A stretch of 64,000 nt of DNA from contig CANKMW010000018.1 of NCBI GenBank assembly GCA_947483555.1, positions 44,680 through 108,679 on the forward strand, written 5' to 3'. Positions 10,621-17,056 of this stretch are shown piece by piece (position 1 is the first letter of the stretch; every line of letters begins with the position of its first letter). The stretch is from Myxococcales bacterium. Lineage in GTDB: Bacteria; Myxococcota_A; Polyangia; Haliangiales; Haliangiaceae. The notes under the pieces were generated by a model, which was not told where the DNA came from, ran no database searches, and saw only the letters and a program-made list of their open reading frames with translations. A program made the position numbers and the translations under genes.

Positions 10621-11183
10621 TTCTTGTTGATGCGCTCGACGTACTCCAGCGTCCGGGTGTCGATCTTCACCGTGTCGCCGATGTTGATGAACAGCGGCAC
10701 CGCGATGGTCGCGCCGGTCTCGACCTTGGCCTGCTTGGTCACGTTGCCGCTGGTATCGCCACGCACGCCGGGGTCGGCGGCCGTGATCTCGAGGAAGACG
10801 AAGGTCGGCAGCCCGACATCGACCGGGCGCTCGTTGAAGAACAGGACCTGGCACGGCAGGTTGTCCTTCATGAGGCCGGCGGCGTCGCCGATCATGTCGG
10901 CCCGCACCGAGACCTGCTCGTAGCTCTTCTCGTCCATGAAGACGAGATCGTCGCCTTCTCGGTAGAGGTACTGCATCGAGCGGTCCTCGACGTTCGCCGG
11001 CTCGAGCTTCTCGCCGGAGCGGATGTTCCGCTCCAGGACCGCGCCGGTCAGCAGGTTCTTGAACCGGGTGCGCGTGAACGCCGCACCCTTGCCGGGCTTG
11101 ATGAACTGGAACTCGACGATCGTGTACGGATTGCCGTCCAACAGGACCTTGAGACCCTTGCGAATGTCCGACGTATCATACAT
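10617..11183 (-). CDS. efp: Elongation factor P
   Basis: Translation factor that relieves ribosome stalling at polyproline stretches. 188 residues, the normal length, with the three domains in order: KOW-like N-terminus (IRKGLKVLLDGNPYTIVEF), central OB domain, and C-terminal OB domain ending ...GDTVKIDTRTLEYVERINKK (20 residues). The modified loop is KPGKGAAF with the acceptor Lys at position 32 (Lys34 in E. coli), the form served by EpmA, whose gene overlaps the stop codon. Several proteins in this window are rich in proline runs (HD hydrolase, kinases, sulfatase-like protein), so EF-P activity should matter here. Start: ATG at 11183. Confidence 0.97.
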   Translation of the reverse strand: MYDTSDIRKGLKVLLDGNPYTIVEFQFIKPGKGAAFTRTRFKNLLTGAVLERNIRSGEKLEPANVEDRSMQYLYREGDDLVFMDEKSYEQVSVRADMIGDAAGLMKDNLPCQVLFFNERPVDVGLPTFVFLEITAADPGVRGDTSGNVTKQAKVETGATIAVPLFINIGDTVKIDTRTLEYVERINKK

Positions 11184-11288
11184 GGCCGGTTGCTCTTACC
11201 CGACGGGTGGCGTCGGTGTCAAACCCCATGACAGCGCCAGTTTTCGGCTGAAATCCACGCCGACTCGTGGAGTCGAGCACCGATCGGG

Positions 11289-12530
11289 CTATCGGACGTC
11301 CGGCGTCGCCAGGGTCAGGCCGCGCTCGGCGAGATCCGCGAACAGCGGCCGGACGTCTCCGGCGCGGACCACCGCCCGTGGGCCACCGACGCCGTCGCGA
11401 CCACTGACCCCGGCGCGGCCCTGCTGGCCACCGCGGCCGTCGTTCCCGCGCCGCTCCCCGGCGCCGCTGCTACCGCCGTAGCCGGCGTCGCCAGCCCAGC
11501 CGGCGCCGCCGCCACGACCGCCACGGTTGTCGAGGATGACGCGCTCGAGCAGCTCGGGGGCCGCCGGGTCGTAGATCAGCTCGATGGTCCCGCCGTCACC
11601 GCCGTCGCCGCCGTTGCCGCCGTCGCCGCCGCGTCCGCCGTCGCCGCCGCTGCCACCGGCGGTGCCGGGCTTGCCGGGGTCGGACGAGCCCGAGCCCGAA
11701 CCCGACGAGCTGCCCGAGGTCTTGTAGGTGCCGCTGCCGCCCGCGCCGCCGCGACCACCGCCACCGCCGCTGCCACCGCCGCCGCCGTCGCCGCCCAGCG
11801 CCACCACGCCCCACTGGTTGCCGGCGGGATCGAACACCGTCGTCGAGATGCCGCCATCGGCCCAGGTCCGCAGCACGGCCAGCCGTTGACCGGTGGCGGT
11901 GTCGACGTAGGCCAGCGCGGCCTCGACCCGGGGCCCCGGTCCGCCGCGACCGCCGCCGCTGCCGTGGCCGCCGTCGCTGCCGTGCTCGCCGGGCGCGCCG
12001 TCGCGGCTGTCGGTGCCGGCGTCGCCGCTGCGACCGTCCTGGCCGCCGTCGCCGCGCCACCCCGAGGACCCGGCGGCGCCCAGCCCGCCCAGCGTTCCCC
12101 CGCAGCCGAAGTTGGGCTCGAGCGCGATCTGGCCGACCAGGTCGGGGCGCTCGACGACCCGGACCTCGACGGTGACCAAGCGGCCGATGGCCGCGATCGC
12201 GTCGTCCGGCAGCCGGACGTAGCCGTCGGTGTCGACCTGCCCCCAGGTGGTCGTGTACTCGAAGGCGGTGAACGGCAGCTTGCCGTCGCGGCCCTCGCCG
12301 GGGCTCCAGGTGTCGAGCCGCTTGCCGTCGGTGGTGCTGACCGCGACCGCGAGCTGGATCGCCTCGCCACCGGGGCAGAACTGCCGGGCGTCACCGACGG
12401 TGGCAACCTCGATGGCGGTCGCCTTGCTGGCGTCGAGGCGCGCCGGCCGCGGCCCGGTGGGCCCACACGCGACCAAGGTCACGGTCAACAACGGAGCGCG
12501 CCAGCACCTGCGCCATGGACGAGTGTTCAT
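11289..12530 (-). CDS. Glycine-rich (collagen-like) lipoprotein
   Basis: 413 residues. N-terminal signal MNTRPWRRCWRAPLLTVTLV ends in a lipobox LVAC, so the protein is probably a lipoprotein. Residues ~25-150 form a beta-rich domain; then come two long Gly/Asp/Ser-rich stretches (GDGGQDGRSGDAG; GGDGGRGGDGGNGGDGGDGG) around a domain near 205-245 (LAYVDTATGQRLAVL). The Gly-rich parts are imperfect GxG or GGDG repeats, not strict Gly-X-Y. The ending RPLFADLAERGLTLATPDVR may be a short folded tail. Function unknown; surface exposure is likely. I chose the ATG at 12530 because it opens directly into the signal peptide and has GGAAG ~13 bases upstream. It diverges from the FHA operon. Confidence 0.68.
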   Translation of the reverse strand: MNTRPWRRCWRAPLLTVTLVACGPTGPRPARLDASKATAIEVATVGDARQFCPGGEAIQLAVAVSTTDGKRLDTWSPGEGRDGKLPFTAFEYTTTWGQVDTDGYVRLPDDAIAAIGRLVTVEVRVVERPDLVGQIALEPNFGCGGTLGGLGAAGSSGWRGDGGQDGRSGDAGTDSRDGAPGEHGSDGGHGSGGGRGGPGPRVEAALAYVDTATGQRLAVLRTWADGGISTTVFDPAGNQWGVVALGGDGGGGGSGGGGGRGGAGGSGTYKTSGSSSGSGSGSSDPGKPGTAGGSGGDGGRGGDGGNGGDGGDGGTIELIYDPAAPELLERVILDNRGGRGGGAGWAGDAGYGGSSGAGERRGNDGRGGQQGRAGVSGRDGVGGPRAVVRAGDVRPLFADLAERGLTLATPDVR

Positions 12531-12579
12531 CGCTGGTAATTCTTCCACGTCCCGGGCCGCGGTTCCGCAGATGGCGTGC

Positions 12580-12585
12580 TACCTG
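12580..12585 (+). promoter_or_regulatory. Putative -10 box of the FHA/E1/JAMM operon
   Basis: TACCTG followed by 6 bases and the GTG start. The last base departs from TANNNT. No Shine-Dalgarno is present, consistent with a leaderless or very short-leader transcript. Confidence 0.35.
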
Positions 12586-12591
12586 TAGATC

Positions 12592-13098
12592 GTGGACCAG
12601 GCCGAGCGCTACCTCCAGCTCGCGCTCCTGGGCCGGAGCGTGTTTCTCGCCTCCGCAGCCCCGGCGGCGCTGGTCCGTCGACGCGCCGAGGGCCACGACA
12701 CCGACAGCGACTCGCGGCCCGCCATCGACGAGGAGGTCGACACCCTGGTGGCACCGGTGCTGGGCCGACGGCGAGGACCGCGCGGGGTCGAGGTCTACCC
12801 GCTGGCCAAGAAGCCGGGGGCGTCGTTCGCCGACATGATCACCATCGGGCGGACGCCGAACAACGACGTCGTGCTGCGCGACGTGACGGTGTCACGCTTC
12901 CACGCCTACTTCCGGCAGCGCGGCGAGAAGTGGATCGTCGCCGACGCCGGCTCCAAGAACGGCAGCGGGCTCGAAGGAGTTCCGCTCGAGGCCCGCAAGG
13001 AGCGCGAGCTGGCATCGGGCGTGGCGGTGCGCATCGGCGACTTCGAGCTCACCTTCTATCTCTCGAGCGAGCTGTACGGCGTGCTCGGCGGCCGGTGA
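12592..13098 (+). CDS. FHA-domain protein ending in Gly-Gly-Arg
   Basis: 168 residues. Residues ~75-162 form a forkhead-associated domain with all hallmark residues: IGRTPNNDVVL, VTVSRFHAYF and DAGSKNGSGLEGVPL; FHA domains bind phosphothreonine peptides, so a Ser/Thr kinase is the likely regulator. The first ~60 residues are helical and charged. The C-terminus runs ELYGVLGGR, so a Gly-Gly pair lies one residue before the end, which is notable beside an E1 enzyme and a JAMM peptidase. It is the first gene of a tightly overlapped operon: its stop overlaps the next start (GTGA). Start: GTG preceded by a TACCTG box. Confidence 0.8.
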   Translation: MDQAERYLQLALLGRSVFLASAAPAALVRRRAEGHDTDSDSRPAIDEEVDTLVAPVLGRRRGPRGVEVYPLAKKPGASFADMITIGRTPNNDVVLRDVTVSRFHAYFRQRGEKWIVADAGSKNGSGLEGVPLEARKERELASGVAVRIGDFELTFYLSSELYGVLGGR

Positions 13099-13610
13099 GC
13101 GAGACCCGTGGCCAGGAGTCGGCGATCGTGAGCAACATCGACTGGACCGAGCGCCGGCTGTGCGACGACGGCGGCTGCGCCGGTGTGATCGGCAGCGATG
13201 GGCGATGCCACGTCTGTGGCCACGCGTCGCAGTTCTGGGGCGACGAACGCCGCCGCGGCATGCTCGACGAGGACGGCGCCGGCGACGGCGCCGACGGCGG
13301 CCCGGGCTCGGCAGCGGACGGAGGTGGCGACGCGGTCGACGACCGGCGGCTGTGCCCCGACGGCGGCTGCACCGGCATCATCGGGATCGATCGGCGTTGC
13401 ACGGTGTGCGGCCAGCGCGACGGGGCGGCGGCTCCGGCGAGCTCGAAGCCGGCGGCCGACGACGACGACGACCACGGCCCCCCGGGTCGCGGCGACGACC
13501 TCGCCGTCGATCCGGCTCCCGAGCGCCGGCTGTGCTCCGATGGCAGCTGCACCGGGCTGGTGGGCGTCGACGGCCGCTGCCACGAATGCGGCCGGCGCGA
13601 CGAGGCCTGA
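13095..13610 (+). CDS. Triple zinc-ribbon protein
   Basis: 171 residues holding three copies of a short module RRLCxDGxCxGxIGxDxRCxxCG, at about residues 20-42, 88-110 and 146-168. Each has four cysteines in C-x4/5-C ... C-x2-C spacing, a classical small zinc ribbon. Linkers are acidic and disordered (Asp/Gly/Ala-rich, with a run of aspartates near 125). No catalytic domain is visible. A scaffold or partner role for the neighbouring E1-like enzymes is plausible but inferred. The GTG start overlaps the FHA stop; another GTG 33 bases later is possible. The stop is TGA followed by C, and the next gene's GTG lies in the same frame only one codon later. Confidence 0.7.
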   Translation: MSETRGQESAIVSNIDWTERRLCDDGGCAGVIGSDGRCHVCGHASQFWGDERRRGMLDEDGAGDGADGGPGSAADGGGDAVDDRRLCPDGGCTGIIGIDRRCTVCGQRDGAAAPASSKPAADDDDDHGPPGRGDDLAVDPAPERRLCSDGSCTGLVGVDGRCHECGRRDEA

Positions 13611-13613
13611 CGG

Positions 13614-14258
13614 GTGCGGATCGTCGTGGTCGGCGCGGGCGGGCTCGGCGGGCCGATCGCGATGGCCACCGGCGCGGCGGGCGCCGACGTGACGATCGTC
13701 GACCCCGACGTCGTCGAGCTGTCCAACCTCCACCGCCAGGTCCAGTTCGGCGGCGACGATCTGGGTGCGCCGAAAGCGACCGCGCTGGCGGCGAAGATCG
13801 TCGGCCGCGGTGGTCGGGCGCGGGGCCGGGCGGCCCGCTTCGAGCCTGGCAACGCCGATCAGCTGGCCGCCGATTGCGACGTGATCGTCGACGGCTCCGA
13901 CGACCCGAGGACCAAGTTCGTGGTCGCCGACTGGGCGCGGGCTCGCCGGCGCGCCCACGTGATCGCCGCGGCGGTGCGGTACGGCGGCAACGTGTTCACG
14001 AGTGCCCCGGGCGCCGCCTGCTACCGGTGCCTGTTCGAGGACCCGCCCGACGAGGCCCCGACCTGTGGCGAGGCCGGCGTGCTGGGCCCGCTGGTGGGTT
14101 GGGTCGGCGGCATCGCGGCGACGCGGGCGCTTCGCCTGGGCGGCGGCGACCCGGCGGTGGCGGGCACGATCTGGATCGTCGACGATCTGCGCACCGGCAA
14201 GGCAGCGCGCGAGTTGACGCTGGCCCGCCGTCACGGTTGCGCGTGCGGGGCCGCATGA
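13614..14258 (+). CDS. ThiF/MoeB/HesA-family E1-like adenylyltransferase (active half)
   Basis: 214 residues. Enzymes of this family adenylate the C-terminal glycine of ubiquitin-like sulfur carriers (ThiS, MoaD, CysO). Key features are present: GAGGLGG nucleotide loop (8-13), acidic IVDPD (D30/D32), NLHRQ (38-42), K54, and DGSDDPRTKF (~93-102). Zinc ligands appear as CYRC near 136 and CAC near the C-terminus, with TCGEAGVLG between. It lacks the usual N-terminal helix with the RYxRQ arginine: the protein begins directly at the first Rossmann strand, and an in-frame stop just upstream rules out a longer start. The next gene encodes exactly that missing segment. It overlaps that gene by ATGA. 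Confidence 0.88.
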   Translation: MRIVVVGAGGLGGPIAMATGAAGADVTIVDPDVVELSNLHRQVQFGGDDLGAPKATALAAKIVGRGGRARGRAARFEPGNADQLAADCDVIVDGSDDPRTKFVVADWARARRRAHVIAAAVRYGGNVFTSAPGAACYRCLFEDPPDEAPTCGEAGVLGPLVGWVGGIAATRALRLGGGDPAVAGTIWIVDDLRTGKAARELTLARRHGCACGAA

Positions 14259-14704
14259 GCTCGTTCTCTCCCGAACAGGTGCGTCGCTACTCGCGCCACG
14301 TGCTGTTGCCGGACGTCGGCGGCATCGGGCAGGCGCGGCTGCTGGCGGCGACCGTGTCCGTCGACGCCAGCGGCGCCGCCGGCCGGGTCGCGGCGGCCTA
14401 CCTGGTCGCCGCCGGCGTCGGCACGGTGACGATCGATGACGGGTGCGCTCGGCGGGTCACGGCTGCCGCTGGCTTCCCGCTGCGGCCGGCCGACGTCGGC
14501 GGGCCGCTCGGCGCGGCGGTGGTTGCCGCGCTCGGCGGTCGCAATCCCGATGCCCGCGTGGTCGTCGGCGCTCCGCCCGCTGATGGGTTCCGCCTGGTCA
14601 TCGACGGCGACGCCGACCGCCTCCCGCTGGCCGACGCGTTCGCGCTCGGCGGCGCCGCGGCGGCCGTGCTGCTGCATCACATCGCGATCGGAGCTCGTCC
14701 GTGA
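14255..14704 (+). CDS. Degenerate E1-like protein (inactive half with RYSRH arginine segment)
   Basis: 149 residues that align with the N-terminal part of MoeB/ThiF: SPEQVRRYSRHVLLPDVGG is the typical E1 N-terminal helix, and the next strand-loop (VSVDASGAAGRVAAAYL) sits where the GxGGxG loop should be but has lost the glycines. AAGVGTVTIDDG matches the following strand, though the NLHRQ, catalytic and zinc motifs are absent. So it cannot bind ATP as a normal E1 does. In MoeB and in eukaryotic heterodimeric E1s, an arginine from this helix of one subunit reaches the ATP of the other; pairing with the upstream enzyme is therefore attractive, but inferred. It overlaps both neighbours by 4 bases. 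Confidence 0.72.
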   Translation: MSSFSPEQVRRYSRHVLLPDVGGIGQARLLAATVSVDASGAAGRVAAAYLVAAGVGTVTIDDGCARRVTAAAGFPLRPADVGGPLGAAVVAALGGRNPDARVVVGAPPADGFRLVIDGDADRLPLADAFALGGAAAAVLLHHIAIGARP

Positions 14705-15135
14705 TCGGCGAAGCGGTGTGGACGGCGCTGACGACGGCGTGCGAGCACGCGTACCCGGACGAGGCGTGCGGATGGGTCGCCGACCGGGCGCCGGCGTCCC
14801 GTGGCGTCACCGGGCCGGTGCGGGCGGCCACCGGCGGCGCCCGCGGTCGGTTCTCGTTCTCCGATGACGATCTGCTGGCCTTCATCGCCGCCACGCGCGG
14901 CTCGATGCCCCCGCGGCTGCTGTTTCATTCGCACCCTGACGGCGACGCCACCCTGTCGGCCGTCGACCGCGCCGCCCTGGCCCCGGCGGGGGTCGTGCTC
15001 CATCCCCTGCCCCATCTGGTGATCGCGGTCGCCGGGGCGCGGGCCCACCGCGCGACGCTGTACACGTGGCAGGCCGGCGCGCCGGTCCCGATCGCGTGCT
15101 TTCATCGGGCCTCGCACGGCTGGACCTGCTCGTGA
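14701..15135 (+). CDS. JAMM/MPN+ metalloprotease (Mec/Mov34-like)
   Basis: 144 residues with a complete JAMM motif: Glu21 (PDEACGW), His76 and His78 in HSHP, and Asp89 ten residues later (HSHPDGDATLSAVD). This is the zinc site of Mec+/CysO-type peptidases that cut after the Gly-Gly of ubiquitin-like carriers or release amino acids from them. Length matches the stand-alone bacterial members. Pairing with an E1 in one operon is a known theme for cysteine, thiamine and molybdopterin sulfur transfer, but no ubiquitin-like carrier gene is visible here. GTGA overlaps at both ends indicate translational coupling. Confidence 0.88.
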   Translation: MIGEAVWTALTTACEHAYPDEACGWVADRAPASRGVTGPVRAATGGARGRFSFSDDDLLAFIAATRGSMPPRLLFHSHPDGDATLSAVDRAALAPAGVVLHPLPHLVIAVAGARAHRATLYTWQAGAPVPIACFHRASHGWTCS

Positions 15136-15449
15136 GCCCGCGGCTCGGCCTGGTCCTCGCCACCGGCCCCGAGGTCCAGGATCTGCAGCGTGTCCTCGCC
15201 GTGGCCCGCGCCGCGCGCCGCCGCCGGCTCGCCGTCGCGGTGTTCGCCATGCATCGCGGCGTGGTCGCGCTCGCCGCCGCCCCGGCCGTGGTGGCGGCGT
15301 TGCTCGACGCCGGCTGCGACGTCATCGGCTGTGCGACCAGCGCCGACCGCCACGGCGTCGACCTCGCCGCGCTCGGGGTGGTGGCCGGCAGTCAGGACGA
15401 CCACGCCGCCATCACCGACCGGCGCCACGCCGTGGTGGCGTTCACGTGA
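15132..15449 (+). CDS. DsrE/TusD-like sulfur-relay protein
   Basis: 105 residues (GTG start overlapping the JAMM stop). The single-domain fold pattern is that of the DsrE family: first strand RLGLVLATGP, a helix, a second strand LAVAVFAMHRGV, then a helix and LLDAGCDVIGCATSADRHGV. The cysteine of GCATSADRHG aligns with the persulfide-carrying Cys of TusD/DsrE (C-A-A-A-x-R-x-G type). Such proteins pass persulfide sulfur between TusA-like and downstream acceptors. Given the neighbours, it probably acts in the same sulfur relay. The exact subfamily is uncertain. Confidence 0.72.
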   Translation: MSPRLGLVLATGPEVQDLQRVLAVARAARRRRLAVAVFAMHRGVVALAAAPAVVAALLDAGCDVIGCATSADRHGVDLAALGVVAGSQDDHAAITDRRHAVVAFT

Positions 15450-15889
15450 GCGCCGACCGCGCACCGATCGTCGCCGTGATCGTCGGTGCGGTCGATGCCG
15501 AGACCCTCGACGAGGCCCTGCGCGGCGCGGTCGGGCTCACGTTGCGCGGCGCCCGCGTCCACGTCGTGCTCACCGACCCGACCGTGAGCCTGGGTCCGTC
15601 CGGCGAGCGGGCCCGAGCCGCGCTGGCCTTGTTCGGTCATCGGATCGACGGCCGGGACGGCCTCGACCGAGCGATCGCCGAGGCGGTGGCGATCGAGATC
15701 TGGGGGCCGGGGCCGGGGCCGGGCCTGGGCGCCAGCGACGCACGGACCTTCCACCTGGTGCGGCCGGGACGAGTGGCGGCCGTCGCGGCCACCGACCAGG
15801 TGCTACACCTCGGAGCGGACCTCGACGATGCCGGCGCCGACCAGATCCTCGATCAGCTCCTCGCCGGCCGCACCATCGCGGTCTGGTGA
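15446..15889 (+). CDS. DsrE/F-like protein, possibly with a DsrH-like C-terminal part
   Basis: 147 residues. The N-terminal ~70 residues follow the DsrE/F pattern (IVAVIVGAVDAETLDEALRG, RGARVHVVLTD), but the usual cysteine is missing, as in many TusC/DsrF subunits. The last ~45 residues (RVAAVAATDQVLHLGADLDD) resemble the short strand-helix end of DsrH/TusB, so this may be a fused F/H subunit pairing with the preceding DsrE-like protein. This is a structural guess from pattern and position; no catalytic residue is seen. A Gly-Pro run (GPGPGPGLG) separates the two parts. It overlaps the previous gene by GTGA and lies 4 bases from the TusA-like gene. Confidence 0.55.
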   Translation: MSADRAPIVAVIVGAVDAETLDEALRGAVGLTLRGARVHVVLTDPTVSLGPSGERARAALALFGHRIDGRDGLDRAIAEAVAIEIWGPGPGPGLGASDARTFHLVRPGRVAAVAATDQVLHLGADLDDAGADQILDQLLAGRTIAVW

Positions 15890-15893
15890 CCCG

Positions 15894-16145
15894 GTGGCGG
15901 CGGATCGGAGGGGCGATCCCGAGCTGCTCGACCTCTCGGGTGAGGTCTGTCCCTACACCTTCGTCCGGACCCGGCTCGCCCTCGAGGCCCTGCCGCTTGG
16001 CGCCAGCCTGGCCATCGTGGTCGACCACGAGCCGGCCCGTCGCAACCTGCCGCGCAGCGCGATCGAGTGGGGCCAGGAGATCACGGCCGTCGAGGAGGTC
16101 GCACCCGGCCGCTGGCTCATCGTGGTGGTCAAGCGCGTCACGTGA
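15894..16145 (+). CDS. TusA/SirA-family sulfur carrier
   Basis: 83 residues, the normal TusA size. The core LLDLSGEVCPYTFVRTRLAL has the active cysteine in the right place; the consensus CPxP motif reads CPYT, so the second proline is replaced by threonine. The rest (LPLGASLAIVVDHEPARRNL, ...GRWLIVVVKR) fits the beta-alpha-beta-alpha-beta-beta fold. TusA proteins accept persulfide from cysteine desulfurase and hand it to DsrE-type proteins or modification enzymes. Start: GTG at 15894, 4 bases after the preceding stop. An in-frame ATG further upstream would overlap the previous gene by more than 60 bases and is less likely. Confidence 0.78.
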   Translation: MAADRRGDPELLDLSGEVCPYTFVRTRLALEALPLGASLAIVVDHEPARRNLPRSAIEWGQEITAVEEVAPGRWLIVVVKRVT

Positions 16146-16164
16146 CGCCTGCCGTGACGCCTGC

Positions 16165-16170
16165 TAGATT
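16165..16170 (+). promoter_or_regulatory. Putative internal -10 box before larE
   Basis: TAGATT, then 7 bases and GTG at 16178. It suggests larE and the following gene can also be transcribed from a leaderless start inside the operon. Confidence 0.35.
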
Positions 16171-16177
16171 GACGATC

Positions 16178-17056
16178 GTGAATCCTGGATCATCGAGCCT
16201 CGGCGCCAAGCTCGACGACCTGCGCGCTCGACTGGCGGTCGAGTCGGCGGTCTTGGTCGCCTTCTCGGGCGGCGTCGACTCGGCGTTCTTGCTCAAGGTC
16301 GCGGCCGACACGCTCGGCGAGCGGTGCCACGCGGTGACCGCGGTGTCGCCGACCATGGCGCGCTCCGAGATCGAGGACGCGCGCGCGCTCGGCGCCGAGC
16401 TCGGCCTCGGCGATCGCCACCACCTCGTCGACGCCAACGAGCTCGAGGTGCCCGGCTACGCCGACAACCCGATCGATCGCTGCGCCCTGTGCAAGACCGA
16501 GCTGATGGACGTCGCGGCGCCGATGGCCGCCACCACCGGCGCCGCGATCGCGCTCGGCACCAACCTCGACGACCTCGGCGACCATCGCCCCGGCATCGCG
16601 GCGGCGCGGGGCCGCGGCGCGATCATGCCGATGGTCGACGTCGGGTTGAGCAAGGCCGAGATCCGCGAGCTGTCACGGCACCTCGGCCTCCGCACCTGGG
16701 ACAAGCCGCAGCTCGCCTGTCTGTCGTCACGGTTCCCCTACGGTACGCGCATCACGCGTGAGCGACTGCGCCAGGTCGACGAGCTCGAGGACGGCCTGCG
16801 CGCGCTGGGCTTGCGCCAGCTGCGGGTCCGGTACCACGACACCATCGCGCGCCTGGAGCTGGATCTCGACGATCTGCCGCGCCTGCTCGCGCCCGGGGTT
16901 CGCGAGCACGTGGTCGCGCTCGGCAAGCGGCTGGGGTTCATCTACGTCACGGTCGATCTGGCCGGGTTTCGATCCGGCTCGCTCAACGAGACCCTGCCCG
17001 GCCCGCTGCTGACCCTGGGCCGGGCACCGCGGGCGCGGGCGGCGGGGACCTCGTGA
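16178..17056 (+). CDS. larE: LarE-like ATP-dependent sacrificial sulfur transferase
   Basis: 292 residues. PP-loop ATPase motif SGGVDS (30-35); RCALCKTELM (101-110) and ACLSSRFPYGT with Cys181 in the position of the sacrificial cysteine of Lactobacillus LarE. LarE adenylates a substrate carboxylate and donates its own cysteine sulfur (or uses a cluster-bound sulfide) to make the pincer nickel cofactor of lactate racemase; some relatives serve other thiolations. LarB, LarC and LarA are not in the window, and the neighbours are sulfur-relay genes, so its product here may differ. Start: GTG 16178, supported by family N-terminus and the TAGATT box; a GTGA-overlap start at 16142 (12 residues longer) is the alternative. 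Confidence 0.85.
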   Translation: MNPGSSSLGAKLDDLRARLAVESAVLVAFSGGVDSAFLLKVAADTLGERCHAVTAVSPTMARSEIEDARALGAELGLGDRHHLVDANELEVPGYADNPIDRCALCKTELMDVAAPMAATTGAAIALGTNLDDLGDHRPGIAAARGRGAIMPMVDVGLSKAEIRELSRHLGLRTWDKPQLACLSSRFPYGTRITRERLRQVDELEDGLRALGLRQLRVRYHDTIARLELDLDDLPRLLAPGVREHVVALGKRLGFIYVTVDLAGFRSGSLNETLPGPLLTLGRAPRARAAGTS

